From NCBI GenBank assembly GCA_015520735.1, contig WAPN01000033.1, positions 1 through 64,000 of the forward strand: 64,000 nt of DNA. Reading direction: 5' to 3'. The notes under the pieces are model-generated. The model was given only the letters and a program-made list of their open reading frames with translations. It searched no databases and was not told the DNA's origin. Position numbers and translations under genes: made by a program. Every line of letters starts with the position of its first letter. The first letter of the stretch is position 1. Source of the DNA: Desulfurococcales archaeon. GTDB lineage: Archaea; Thermoproteota; Thermoprotei_A; Sulfolobales; Desulfurococcaceae. Shown here piece after piece: positions 1 to 8,989 of this stretch.

Positions 1-1457
1 TAATCTGGATTCTTACCCTTTGATTAGATCTTAATGCCGTGTTAAACCAACTACTAGAGACTGTGAGTCTGGTGTAAAGATTAAGGATGGTAAGAGGCGT
101 GTGATTGTTATGCCTAAAGGCTATTTCTGATGCTATGAAAGATCGGTGAGGATAGAGGATTTTGGATCAGGTGGTGGAAGGGAAGATTTTAATAGAGAAA
201 TTGGGAAGGGGAGCCTCCATTGACAGAAAAATCTCAAGACAATAATAAATTATTAATTGGTACATCGTTTCTCCTCTCAATTATTTGATTAGAGACCTCG
301 GACAAAGTCATAGGGCTTTCAAAAAGCTTGGCTCGTGTGGTCTATGTTACAATGATATATAGGTACATTGGAGGATTGGAGGTGCTGCAGAAAGCAGTAA
401 AGCCGGTTAAGGAAGCAAGAGAGGAGGAACTTACACGTAAAGAGGAAGGCGCTGCGGCTATAGGGGAAACTATGGGGCACATGGCAATAGATTGAGAACC
501 CTTAAGAAAGCCATACATGTATAGGATAGGCCATAAGGATATGATAGGGAATCTGCTATACTCAATAGTCACATTCAGAGGCTCCAGGTTCTCTACGATG
601 GTTAGGATACAAAAAGCTTCTTAGAGAAAAATAATTTAGCCAAGAATATTATCGTCTTATCCGAAAAGCTAAAATAAAGCATAGACATGCTGTCCATAAG
701 ATCCGGAATAGCGTTGGATGGCCTAATAGGAATACTACTCATTATTTGGCCAGGGACTTCAAAAAGATTTCTCTTGATAAAGAGTCTTTGATCCCTTGCT
801 ACTACATCGACATAGGTTTCAAGGAAATTTCTTTGACTATAATCCATATTGTGGTAAAGGATAAACGGTACCTAAGTATTTTATTGGCTCGAGAATGTTC
901 TTGGGCCTTCTAATTGGAGGAGAATCTGACCAAGTATGAGCCATATGTTTGATGGGTTAATCTATATTTTAAAGTTGCTATATATTACAGAAAATCGGCG
1001 TCCCACGCGTTATCTCCACTAAGTTTATATGGTCAATATGTACTTTCCAACCTAAAAGTCCTAAGTTTAGACGGGGATGAATATATTCATACGGCAGACA
1101 TGTTATTGGAACACTGCTTTGTGCCAATATGTCCTGTACATTGATGTAGCAGAAACGATAAAATCTCCATTATAATCGGCGAGAATAAGGAATAAGCTGA
1201 GTATTCATGATAAAAGACTAAATTTGGATCATTTAAGGAGTCTAATGGGCGTCTAGGCTTTAAGGCCCTTGCCAGGCAAAGAAGCACAGCCCTAAGCCAC
1301 ATAGGATAAAACATTGTTAAATATAGGGTCTATTCATTTTTGAACACGGCTACAAACAATCTAATAACTCATAAGGTCGAACATAGTTATGCTATACCTT
1401 CCGCTAAGGCTTAAGAATAATTTGACCTATAGTTAAATATTATTTAGGAATATAGGC
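1..1457. other. Non-coding stretch with decayed reading frames
   Basis: No intact gene is convincing in the first 1.45 kb. On the plus strand, protein-like stretches are interrupted by stops: about 222-600 (Lys/Glu-rich, two in-frame stops), about 610-770 (hydrophobic stretch), and about 1100-1313 (a frame containing CFVPICPVH and later GRLGFKALARQRS, broken by five in-frame stops). The minus-strand open frames of 68-81 codons lack promoters or ribosome sites and look like shadows. I infer old gene remnants, but no family could be named. Confidence 0.4.
1433..1442 (+). promoter_or_regulatory. TATA box of cobT
   Basis: TTAAATATTA is centred about 21 nt before the ATG at 1458 with no ribosome site between. 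This is the spacing of a leaderless archaeal transcript and supports 1458 as start. Confidence 0.5.
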
Positions 1458-2603
1458 ATGATCAATTGGTGGGCGATGTCTGCATTGAGTGTAGATAGGT
1501 CTAGTAGATGTCCTCATGAGGGAACTTTTAAGGGCTTAGAGGTCATCGGTTCTAGATCCCGTGCAGAGAAGATAATCGGGTGTATTAATAAGCCCTTGTT
1601 CTTGATAGTTATTGGTAATACATATACGTCTACTATTCCAGGCATTAGCATAGCTGGACCCTCCCCGGAGGCAACACTTTACACACCAACTCTTGACGCC
1701 GAATATCTTGTTAACGGAAGGCCTATCACACTTGATGTTATCCCCGTTTCTCCCGAGGGTTTTCCAACCCCCGCCATTATCACCAGAGCTATTCTAGGCA
1801 CTATCGGAGTACCAGCTATAGTGATTGATGCTGGGTGCGTTTATAGTCCTAGGATCCCCCATGTTGTTCTCCCCTCGAGAATCCCCGGGGCCCGAATAGA
1901 CGAGGAGCAGGCACTTCCTGGAGGGAGGGCTCGCTCACTGTATCAAGAGAGTAAACTGCTTGGAGAAATCTTATCTAGGCTGGGAAGATGCTTCTTCATA
2001 GGTGAAAGTATCCCAGGAGGAACAACTGTTGCAGCCGCGTTACTCGAAGCACTGGGCTTCAATGGGCTCGAGAAGATTAGTAGTAGCTCTCCTAATAATC
2101 CCCGTGGCTTAAAAGAGACTGTTGTTAGGAGGGCCTTGAGAAGGATCAATACTGGCCTCGATGTGTTCGAAATAGTGGATCGGGTTGGCGATCCTGTTCA
2201 CATATCCATAGCCGGCTTAGCATCAGGTCTACTTAGCCGGGGGAAAACCGTAATCCTTGCAGGTGGCACCCAGATGGCAGCTGTACTAGGAATCATGGCT
2301 AAAATCATGCTAAGCATACCTGATAACCTTGCAATAGCTACAACCCCGTGGATAATGAACGATAAATCATCCGATCTACCAGGACTTGTCAGGGAGATAT
2401 CACCTAGTACACCAGTGATTTATACCAGGCTCTCGTTCAGGAGCTCTAGGTATTCTGGCCTCAGGAAGTATGAGGAAGGTTATGTGAAGGAGGGTGTTGG
2501 TGCTGGTGGAGCGCTGGTTATCGGGGCTGTAAACAATCTATGTGAGGATGAGATGCTCGGTATTATTGAGGAGGAATATGAGCGTATTAGGAGAACGGAT
2601 TAG
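1458..2603 (+). CDS. cobT: CobT-like nicotinate-nucleotide:dimethylbenzimidazole phosphoribosyltransferase (UPF0284 type)
   Basis: The 381-aa protein matches the archaeal CobT/UPF0284 family, which activates the lower-ligand base of cobamides as its ribotide. Recognisable parts are the N-terminal IGNTYTSTIPGISIAGPSP stretch, the TPTLDAEYLVNG segment, the GESIPGGTTVAAALLEALG loop and the C-terminal LVIGA segment. Length is normal for the family. The ATG at 1458 is preceded by a TATA box at leaderless spacing; an ATG at 1476 is an alternative. The gene is the first of the cobamide locus and converges with the minus-strand PP-loop pair. The base used as lower ligand cannot be read from sequence. 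Confidence 0.85.
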   Translation: MINWWAMSALSVDRSSRCPHEGTFKGLEVIGSRSRAEKIIGCINKPLFLIVIGNTYTSTIPGISIAGPSPEATLYTPTLDAEYLVNGRPITLDVIPVSPEGFPTPAIITRAILGTIGVPAIVIDAGCVYSPRIPHVVLPSRIPGARIDEEQALPGGRARSLYQESKLLGEILSRLGRCFFIGESIPGGTTVAAALLEALGFNGLEKISSSSPNNPRGLKETVVRRALRRINTGLDVFEIVDRVGDPVHISIAGLASGLLSRGKTVILAGGTQMAAVLGIMAKIMLSIPDNLAIATTPWIMNDKSSDLPGLVREISPSTPVIYTRLSFRSSRYSGLRKYEEGYVKEGVGAGGALVIGAVNNLCEDEMLGIIEEEYERIRRTD

Positions 2604-2614
2604 CATGTCATTAG

Positions 2615-3394
2615 TTAAATATATATCCTCGTCAGCCTTAGACCCGTGATCCTCTCAAGCTCCTCCTTACAAAGCATATCAGTACCACCTCCCTGCTCAG
2701 CAGGGGTCTTTCTTCTAGATGCAACCGCGTATATGCCAGCTTCTTCAAGTAGTTCGCGGAGTATATGCTTACCCTCCAGCCTCCACCCTCTTATACAGTT
2801 AGGGTCAGTGTTCATAATTATCTCGATAACCTCATCAGATAGGAGAGGGGCGTGTGCTTCCACATTTATACACTCGGCTAGTTCAAGGCCTGGGTAACGA
2901 CCCCTAACACCGAGTTTAATGAATGATTCCCGGACCTCCTTACTGAGCAGGCCTCGTGTAAAGCCATATCCAGCAAACAATTCATCTCCACCATCACCCG
3001 TGTAGATGCACCTACATCCAAGCCTGGACGCCTCCTCTAGAACCCTGAGAAATACTAGGTCATTCCTTACCTCGATATAGTCATTGATGCCTGTACAGTC
3101 CACTATAAGGCTAGCCTTACTCCTAATGTATTCGTCATCTATAGTTACTAGATGAAGATCGATTCCCAGTTTTCTTGACACATATATCGAGTAGGGAAGA
3201 TCCCTTGGGATACCACCTTTATAAAATACAACTATCCCCTTCATATGCATGTGCTCAAGGCTTGCAACATAGGCTATGAATGATGTATCAATCCCGCCGC
3301 TAAGAGCTATACAGTCACAATAGGTGGATCTAAGATACCTGCGGACAGCATCGATGAGCAGGCTCTTGGATAATGAGCAATTATACCGGCTCAT
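2615..3394 (-). CDS. Stand-alone asparagine-synthase-like PP-loop ATPase
   Basis: The 259-aa protein is the ATP-pyrophosphatase half of asparagine synthetase B without the N-terminal glutaminase domain. The PP-loop SGGIDTS lies near residue 32 and the signature GDGGDELFAGYG near residue 133. Such domains adenylate a carboxylate and transfer an amine; with no glutaminase, ammonia would have to come from solution or a partner. It sits 5 bp downstream of the DUF71 gene, so the two are probably one operon, embedded between cobT and cbiS. The substrate is unknown. A corrinoid or side-chain carboxylate is possible from context, but ordinary asparagine synthesis is not excluded. Confidence 0.8.
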   Translation of the reverse strand: MSRYNCSLSKSLLIDAVRRYLRSTYCDCIALSGGIDTSFIAYVASLEHMHMKGIVVFYKGGIPRDLPYSIYVSRKLGIDLHLVTIDDEYIRSKASLIVDCTGINDYIEVRNDLVFLRVLEEASRLGCRCIYTGDGGDELFAGYGFTRGLLSKEVRESFIKLGVRGRYPGLELAECINVEAHAPLLSDEVIEIIMNTDPNCIRGWRLEGKHILRELLEEAGIYAVASRRKTPAEQGGGTDMLCKEELERITGLRLTRIYI

Positions 3395-3399
3395 AGAAT

Positions 3400-4020
3400 C
3401 TACACCACCCTAAGGATATAATAGTTATTATAGACGAGTTTCTCAACAATCTTATAGTTGATCCTCTTTTTATGTATAGGGCTATCAATGATAAGTGTAT
3501 GGTATTCTCCCATCTCGCCCAGAGGATCAATACCGTGCTTCTTCGCCTGCTGAATGAATACATCGACGTTATCTATAGTAATATGTTTGCCTAGCCACCT
3601 AGTAAGTTCTCTTTGACAGCCGATGATCAGGGGGTTCAATCCATGCTTTATCTCCTCATATAGGAGCTCCTCCGGATCCATCCCCCACAGAGGTTCATAA
3701 AGCCTTGCACCACACTCCTTTGCCAAGGACTCCATGTACCGTAGGTGATCTTCTACATAAACATCTCCTGCAACCAGCCCGTCAGCACTAAGCATTCTCA
3801 ATAATTTAACTGTACTGTCTTTTTCTCTTCCCTTAGGTAGCTCCGCGATAACAACAGGTATCCCGGTAGAAGTGATGCTCTCAATAGATTTACCCATGTT
3901 TATTAGGTGCGGGCTCGGCCTTGGGAAATCATATATTAGAAACAATGCAAGATCAACGTCGCCGGTTTTTATCATGGCATATAAGGATTCCTTCCCACCA
4001 GATGATAATGCGACCCTCAT
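3400..4020 (-). CDS. DUF71/COG2102 PP-loop protein, probable cobamide-salvage subgroup
   Basis: An ATP-PPi loop SGGKES at the N terminus and a C-terminal GEMGEYHT followed by DSP place this in DUF71/COG2102, the family of diphthine-ammonia ligase Dph6. Published comparative genomics split the family into a diphthamide branch, with an EGGE-type motif, and a branch linked to B12 salvage; as I recall, the latter carries GExGE(Y/F)H, which is what is seen here. Location between cobT and cbiS fits the second branch. I chose the ATG at 4020, just before RVALSSGGKES, preceded by GTGAT; the frame stays open to an ATG at 4056 beside an AT-rich TATA-like run. The reaction is not established. Confidence 0.75.
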   Translation of the reverse strand: MRVALSSGGKESLYAMIKTGDVDLALFLIYDFPRPSPHLINMGKSIESITSTGIPVVIAELPKGREKDSTVKLLRMLSADGLVAGDVYVEDHLRYMESLAKECGARLYEPLWGMDPEELLYEEIKHGLNPLIIGCQRELTRWLGKHITIDNVDVFIQQAKKHGIDPLGEMGEYHTLIIDSPIHKKRINYKIVEKLVYNNYYILRVV

Positions 4021-4127
4021 ATTCATCACTATATTCTTTGTAGCAATATTAACCATTTAATATAATATAATAAAAGAACCTAGTCCATATACAAGACTAG
4101 GACCTTCGATCACTGTATGAATCTTCT

Positions 4128-4328
4128 TTATGGAGAATAATTAAATATTCCGAGCAGTCTGTATAGCATTACTGATATAGCTGAAATTACAAATATCATA
4201 GACAGCAATGTTTTCAGATAGTATCGTGGGCGTCTCGAGACATGATGGTTCTGTCTCTGCTTGAAAATTGGTAGGGCTACGAAAGGGAGGGTGTCTACAT
4301 TAACTGTTTCACTGGGAGAAACAACCAA
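4128..4328 (-). CDS. Possible small single-helix membrane protein
   Basis: A 66-aa frame starts with TTG at 4328. A TATA-like ATTATTAAAG lies about 20-25 nt upstream (4341-4357), as for a leaderless transcript. The product has a polar basic N-terminal half and one hydrophobic segment near residues 42-61 (LLSMIFVISAISVMLYRLLG). No family is recognised. It sits downstream of nothing obvious and upstream of the DUF71 operon on the same strand, so it could be cotranscribed with it. It may also be a chance frame. Confidence 0.3.
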   Translation of the reverse strand: MVVSPSETVNVDTLPFVALPIFKQRQNHHVSRRPRYYLKTLLSMIFVISAISVMLYRLLGIFNYSP

Positions 4329-4503
4329 GAGACCCCAGAGAAGCCTTTAATAATTCCTAGAAGGTTCTCATCGGGTAGCATAGGCCAAAGAATAATGGTG
4401 GCTTCTTGGATTTAGTTGGAGAGAACTAGTGGTTCCGAGCAATATATCTTTAGACTAGGAAATAATCATACCTAAGTAGAAAGTATTATAATGGTGATGA
4501 TTT
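4329..4503. promoter_or_regulatory. Upstream region of cbiS operon
   Basis: AT-rich intergenic DNA carries TATA-like CAATATATC near 4440-4449 and ATTATAATG near 4485-4493. GGTGATGATTT immediately before the GTG at 4504 is a strong ribosome site of the type used throughout the window and fixes the cbiS start. Confidence 0.45.
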
Positions 4504-5589
4504 GTGAGCCTAATAAGTAGTTTGACTACTAGTGGCACCGCCTTGATCATAGAATTTTCAAGGCCTATTGAGATCATATCATCGATTCCTCCAGGACACG
4601 CCATTGTGAAGAAGGCTGTGTTTAGAACAGTGAAGCCTACTTTCGATCATTCGAAATACAATAGAATTATAAGTGAGACCAGACAATTGATTAAGGACTC
4701 CAATGCCCCAGTTCTCCTTACGGCAGTTGATGTAAATAACTTTATATATAAAAAGACAGATAATCCTGAAACCCATGTTATCCTAACCATAGGATTAGGT
4801 CACCCAGCATGCATTGAGGGATCTGGACAGCCTCCAGGATCACAGAATACAATTAATATTCTAGTAGTAACCAGCACTGGCTTATCGCTTTCTGGCCTTG
4901 TAGACCTCTTCAAAACTACCGTGGAGGCTAAAACAGCCGCATGTGCTGATTTATTACTAAAGTGTAGCTCACGAAGTATAGGCACTGTCACGGACGCAGT
5001 TGTTGTAGGGAGACCACTGTCTAGTCAGTCAGGAGAGCACTTCGCCGGTATAGCTACTAGGATTGGTAGAATAGTATCCAGGATGATCTATGATGCCATA
5101 ACCAGTAAAGGTAGATCACGATCTTTGGATAAACTGCTCTACGACCTATTAGGAGTTGATAGGAAGTGGCTAGTTAACAAGGCTCTTGAAATTTACAAGG
5201 AGGCTGAGATCCCTGGGATCTCGATCGATGAAGTGGAGAGTCTTATAAAACAGTATATCGACGAATTATTTAGAGATCCAAATATATGGGCATTCATAAT
5301 CGGCGCTAGGGAAATAGACATACATGGTATCTCGAACACTTACCCCTTGATCACCAGGGAGGAATTCCTACGCGACCCACACTGGATAATAGCTGATGAT
5401 ATAATTGGTGCATCTTTATCAATGTATTTGACAGGCTTTAAAGGTTTATTTATGTTGTACTGGATCGAGAGGCTGAAGAAGACAAGGAAAATATTTCCTG
5501 AGAAGGGAGTGTTCACAGACGATATAATATCTGCATTACTAGCCTCAATACTTACTAGGGTATACGATGTTGTCGCGAAGAATGATTAG
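4504..5589 (+). CDS. cbiS: CbiS: adenosylcobinamide amidohydrolase (CbiZ) fused to alpha-ribazole phosphatase (CobZ)
   Basis: Residues 1 to about 180 match CbiZ, which cleaves the aminopropanol side chain of adenosylcobinamide to give adenosylcobyric acid. The diagnostic segment EAKTAACADLL...GTVTDAVVVG is visible near residues 140-175. Residues about 195-361 resemble the PgpA/YutG-like CobZ phosphatase, which dephosphorylates alpha-ribazole phosphate, with IIGAREIDIHGISNTYPLI and a segment starting DIIGASLSMY. The same fusion is known as CbiS from Methanopyrus. Start is the GTG at 4504 behind GGTGATG. The 3' end overlaps cobY, and cobY-cobD-cobS-cbiB follow in one apparent operon. One protein thus supplies both precursors needed by its neighbours. 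Confidence 0.85.
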   Translation: MSLISSLTTSGTALIIEFSRPIEIISSIPPGHAIVKKAVFRTVKPTFDHSKYNRIISETRQLIKDSNAPVLLTAVDVNNFIYKKTDNPETHVILTIGLGHPACIEGSGQPPGSQNTINILVVTSTGLSLSGLVDLFKTTVEAKTAACADLLLKCSSRSIGTVTDAVVVGRPLSSQSGEHFAGIATRIGRIVSRMIYDAITSKGRSRSLDKLLYDLLGVDRKWLVNKALEIYKEAEIPGISIDEVESLIKQYIDELFRDPNIWAFIIGAREIDIHGISNTYPLITREEFLRDPHWIIADDIIGASLSMYLTGFKGLFMLYWIERLKKTRKIFPEKGVFTDDIISALLASILTRVYDVVAKND

Positions 5590-6127
5590 AGTAGCAGTCA
5601 TCATGGCTGGTGGAAAAGGAAGTAGGTTCGGAGGCCCAGAGAAGCCTTTGGCAAAAATATGTGGTAGGCCAATGATCTCATGGGTTGCTTATAAGGCTGA
5701 GAAAGTATCACGCAACATTATACTGGCTGTATCGGGAAGAACAAGGGATCTCTGCCGCTTATTCACTTACGATCACCATGTAATATGCATAGAAACAAGC
5801 GGGAATGGATACGTAGAAGACCTCGCATTACTTCTCCGAATACTGCAAAAGCCGGTACTTGTTCTTCCTGCTGATACGCCGTTAATACCACTTGATATCC
5901 TCATGGATTTTGTCGGAAAAGCCTTAAATACAAATAGTGATATTGCTGAATTTACTATTGTTAAGGATGATAGTAAGAGAGAACTGATCGGTGTATCTGT
6001 TTTCTTCAAGGATGCTGGAAGGGAAGAGGAAATAACTTATCCATACTCAATAGTATTGAGCGATATAGATACCCAGGAGGAGTTATCTATTGCTCGGCAG
6101 AAATGCACGGATACACGGTGGATGTAG
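5582..6127 (+). CDS. cobY: CobY: GTP:adenosylcobinamide-phosphate guanylyltransferase
   Basis: This 181-aa protein has the nucleotidyltransferase start AVIMAGGKGSRFGGPEKPL and the aspartate-containing VLPADTPLIP strand typical of CobY, the archaeal non-orthologous replacement of bacterial CobU. It converts adenosylcobinamide phosphate to the GDP form, the substrate of CobS. The ATG at 5582 overlaps the cbiS stop by 8 bp and gives the conserved N terminus; an ATG at 5567 would add five residues. The 3' end overlaps cobD by 38 bp, implying translational coupling. Context separates it from MobA-type molybdopterin enzymes. Confidence 0.85.
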   Translation: MIRVAVIMAGGKGSRFGGPEKPLAKICGRPMISWVAYKAEKVSRNIILAVSGRTRDLCRLFTYDHHVICIETSGNGYVEDLALLLRILQKPVLVLPADTPLIPLDILMDFVGKALNTNSDIAEFTIVKDDSKRELIGVSVFFKDAGREEEITYPYSIVLSDIDTQEELSIARQKCTDTRWM

Positions 6128-7175
6128 ATATAAGGGAATTATCGACTTTAGCTCGCCCCAATCACCGCTCGAGCCGCCTCATCCATTAAAAGAGCTCCTT
6201 TTAAAATGTGTTGAGGAGAAAGTATACATGATATATCCAGATCATAGCTATACTTCTCTTAGGAAGGCGATTGCCCATTTCTACCATATGGACTATAATA
6301 AGATACTTCCTCTTAACGGCTCAGCTGAGCTCTTAAGTCTCCTAATACCTGCGTATAGGCCTTCCAGACTAATCAGTATAGAGCCTAATTTTGGAGATCA
6401 CCACTTGATGTCGAGGGCTTTGGATCTCGAGATTATAGACGTACCGTATGTGGTGAGCGGTGATGAGTACTTATTCCCGATAGATCGACTATTATCGCTC
6501 CCTAAAAGTCTCTATCACCGCGCTATAATAGTGTTTTCAAACCCGAACAATCCCAGCGGATGCTTTGCGGACTATAAGTTAATATATGAACTACTGCACT
6601 ACCTTCCAGACAGCTCGGTAGTGGTCTTGGATGAAGCATTTATTGAGTTCATAGATGATGTTCCACGCATCATAGATGATCATAAACTTATACTGCTAAG
6701 AAGCTTCACCAAAATATTCAGTACGCCAGGCCTGCGTCTTGGGTTTGCATATATTAACAATGCCAGGCTATTGGAGAAAATGGAATTGATAAGGCAGCCA
6801 TGGAATGTTAGCTCCATTGCGGACTGTGTTTTCTCGCGGTTGCTTGGAAGTGATGAATACATTTCTGAATTGAGGGCCTATATTGAACATGTTAAAAGAA
6901 TAGTTGCGAATGAAAGGATATGGCTCACAGAGAAGCTGTCATCGATAGGACTAACAGTATACCGATCCCATGCCCCGTTCATTCTAGTGAAGCATCCTAT
7001 GATAAAGCACCCGTATCTCCAGAGGCTTCTCATTGGAAAGGGGTTTTATATTAGGGATGCATCATCATTTAAGTATTTATCGAGAAATCATAGCAGAATA
7101 TCTGTTCGTCTAAGAAAAGATAATGTCAAGCTTGTTGAAGCCCTCAAAGAGATCATAGAGGGATCGCGATGTTGA
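6090..7175 (+). CDS. cobD: CobD: L-threonine-O-3-phosphate decarboxylase (PLP, fold type I)
   Basis: A 361-aa aminotransferase-like protein with FSNPNNPSG near residue 150, DEAFIEF near 185 and the PLP-lysine region RSFTKIFSTPGLRLGF near 208. The N-terminal HGGCRYKGIIDFSSPQSPL resembles CobD and separates it from HisC. CobD makes (R)-1-amino-2-propanol phosphate for the corrin side arm, used by CbiB two genes downstream. The TTG at 6090 is preceded by CCAGGAGG at good spacing; the gene overlaps the end of cobY and the start of cobS. Histidinol-phosphate aminotransferase is the alternative, made unlikely by the operon. Confidence 0.82.
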   Translation: MLGRNARIHGGCRYKGIIDFSSPQSPLEPPHPLKELLLKCVEEKVYMIYPDHSYTSLRKAIAHFYHMDYNKILPLNGSAELLSLLIPAYRPSRLISIEPNFGDHHLMSRALDLEIIDVPYVVSGDEYLFPIDRLLSLPKSLYHRAIIVFSNPNNPSGCFADYKLIYELLHYLPDSSVVVLDEAFIEFIDDVPRIIDDHKLILLRSFTKIFSTPGLRLGFAYINNARLLEKMELIRQPWNVSSIADCVFSRLLGSDEYISELRAYIEHVKRIVANERIWLTEKLSSIGLTVYRSHAPFILVKHPMIKHPYLQRLLIGKGFYIRDASSFKYLSRNHSRISVRLRKDNVKLVEALKEIIEGSRC

Positions 7176-7945
7176 AAGGACTAAGGGCTCTTATATCCTT
7201 TTTAACGAGAATACCTACCGGGATATTCGATCTTGACCTCGCATCTAAGTCCTTCTACATGGTGCCGATTATCGGAGCCATTGAAGGTGCAGTAGTTTCT
7301 GCAGTAGTTATTGTTTTGAATGCTTTTTTGGATCCCGTAATGGTGTGTGTTTTCTATGTTATTGCTCATCTAGTATTAACAGGTGGGCTGCACTTTGATG
7401 GATTTGTAGACTTCACAGAAGCTCTATGGTCAGGCCGGAGAGGAGATGAAATGCTTAAGATCATGAAGGATCCTCGGAAGGGGGTTTTCGGTGTAGTCTC
7501 TGCCATCGTTAACTTACTGATTAGTGTCGTCGGAACCTACGTGGTCATAAGTTATTATCGATCTATGTCTCTGGCCATTGTATTGTTCTACCTTGTACTA
7601 TATATTTTATCAGCTGAGAGTATGTTCATTTTATCATATATAGGGGATCCAGAGCCTTATGATGGTCTTGCCAGAAAAATCGTCGTCATGGCGTCAAAAA
7701 GAGTATGGAGAAACTTTTCATTAGTGATTGTACTGCTAATCCCATTATATTATTTCTCATATCTATTGGATCCTTTATTCATGTCAAAACAATTACTCAT
7801 CGTTGTATCAATGCTATTAGTTATACTCTATACTGGCCATGAGGCAGAAAGGAGACTTGGCTATATCAATGGAGATATACTTGGTTTCACATATGAATTG
7901 GTTAGGATAATCGGGCTAATAATTATGGGAGTCGTAGTACATTGA
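7169..7945 (+). CDS. cobS: CobS: adenosylcobinamide-GDP ribazoletransferase
   Basis: This 258-aa polytopic membrane protein joins the activated lower-ligand nucleoside to adenosylcobinamide-GDP, completing the cobamide. The N-terminal RALISFLTRIPTG and the acidic motif GGLHFDGFVDFTEALWSG (about residues 71-88) are characteristic of CobS; several hydrophobic helices follow. Length is normal. It overlaps cobD by 7 bp and cbiB by 4 bp. Confidence 0.88.
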   Translation: MLKGLRALISFLTRIPTGIFDLDLASKSFYMVPIIGAIEGAVVSAVVIVLNAFLDPVMVCVFYVIAHLVLTGGLHFDGFVDFTEALWSGRRGDEMLKIMKDPRKGVFGVVSAIVNLLISVVGTYVVISYYRSMSLAIVLFYLVLYILSAESMFILSYIGDPEPYDGLARKIVVMASKRVWRNFSLVIVLLIPLYYFSYLLDPLFMSKQLLIVVSMLLVILYTGHEAERRLGYINGDILGFTYELVRIIGLIIMGVVVH

Positions 7946-8901
7946 TTGATCTAGCATTTTTCTATCCATATAATCCGGCTTATATGATCATAGTGCTTAT
8001 AGTCGCCTTGATGCTTGACTATCTCTATCCTTTTCATAAAGGCTTACTGCTCCGGATACACCCGGTCCATACATCTTTTATACTTGCACGAATGCTTGGT
8101 AAGAAGTACTCCTCCAAATTGAGGGGAATTTTGACTTGGATCTTTGTTGTTTCAATACATATTGTATTGTACTCCCTTATTCTCTATGTTTCGTGGCGCA
8201 TATCTATTTACTTATGGATAGCTATATCAGCATATATTCTCAAATTATCTTTCTCGCTGAGACTATTACTCGATATAATAGGTAATATACAGAGCTGCCT
8301 TCTCAAGGGGGATCTTGACGGTGCAAGGAGATGGACGCAGATCATTGTTAGACGTGACGTCTATGAGCTTGACAAACCCCATGTTATATCTGCTGCTATC
8401 GAAAGTCTTGGTGAAAGTATAGTTGACGGCTTTATATCTCCTCTTTTTTGGTACATGTTCCTCGGCCCAATAGGCGCATTGATGCAAAGACTGGCTAATA
8501 CCATGGACAGTGCCTTAGGATATAAGACGCCCGAATACATAGACGTTGGCTGGTTTTCCGCTAAGATAGATACCATTATAAATTATGTACCTGCCAGGAT
8601 CACTGCCCTCCTATATTTAGTTATATGTTTAGCCTATAGGAATTGTAATTTGCACAGGGCATATATGATCTGGAGAAAATACCATGGTGCAACTGAGAGC
8701 TTTAATGCTGGCCATCCAATCTCAGCTCTTGCTGGTCTGATTGGAGCGAGGCTCGAGAAGCCCGGCCATTATAATATAGGCGTAGAGCACCCCCTTCCAG
8801 GATCTAGGCACTTATACTTGGCAAGGATTTATACGATTGGCGTTACCATGTCATGGCTAGTCATAGTAAACTCAGGCATAATATTGATCAGCACCTTGTG
8901 A
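7942..8901 (+). CDS. cbiB: CbiB: adenosylcobinamide-phosphate synthase
   Basis: A 319-aa membrane protein of the CbiB family, which attaches aminopropanol phosphate to adenosylcobyric acid. Motifs include LDYLYPFHKG near residue 25, the GDLDGARRWTQIIVRRD stretch and AAIESLGESIVDGFISPLFW with NTMDSALGYKTPEY. A C-terminal SFNAGHPISALAGLIGARLEKPG is also typical. The TTG at 7942 overlaps the cobS stop by 4 bp. With CbiS hydrolysing cobinamide to cobyric acid, CbiB closes the salvage loop. It is the last gene of the operon. Confidence 0.88.
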   Translation: MIDLAFFYPYNPAYMIIVLIVALMLDYLYPFHKGLLLRIHPVHTSFILARMLGKKYSSKLRGILTWIFVVSIHIVLYSLILYVSWRISIYLWIAISAYILKLSFSLRLLLDIIGNIQSCLLKGDLDGARRWTQIIVRRDVYELDKPHVISAAIESLGESIVDGFISPLFWYMFLGPIGALMQRLANTMDSALGYKTPEYIDVGWFSAKIDTIINYVPARITALLYLVICLAYRNCNLHRAYMIWRKYHGATESFNAGHPISALAGLIGARLEKPGHYNIGVEHPLPGSRHLYLARIYTIGVTMSWLVIVNSGIILISTL

Positions 8902-8934
8902 GGTACTGTCAGCTTAATAATGGTATATGTCCGT

Positions 8935-8972
8935 GTTATACTTATAGTGTAGAAAGACCTTATCATTAAGGT
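8935..8972 (+). promoter_or_regulatory. Promoter with inverted repeat before the sulfur-carrier operon
   Basis: TATA-like GTTATACTTATAG (8935-8947) is followed by a perfect 6-bp inverted repeat with a 4-nt loop, ACCTTA-TCAT-TAAGGT (8957-8972), lying about where transcription would begin. GGGATC precedes the ATG at 8990. The repeat could be an operator or a small hairpin; both readings are inference. Confidence 0.4.
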
Positions 8973-8989
8973 AAAAATAAGGGATCAGT

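Noticed and set aside
602-1314. Minus-strand frames of 75-81 codons
   Set aside because: No promoter or ribosome site and no conserved pattern; the plus strand reads more protein-like but is broken by stops.
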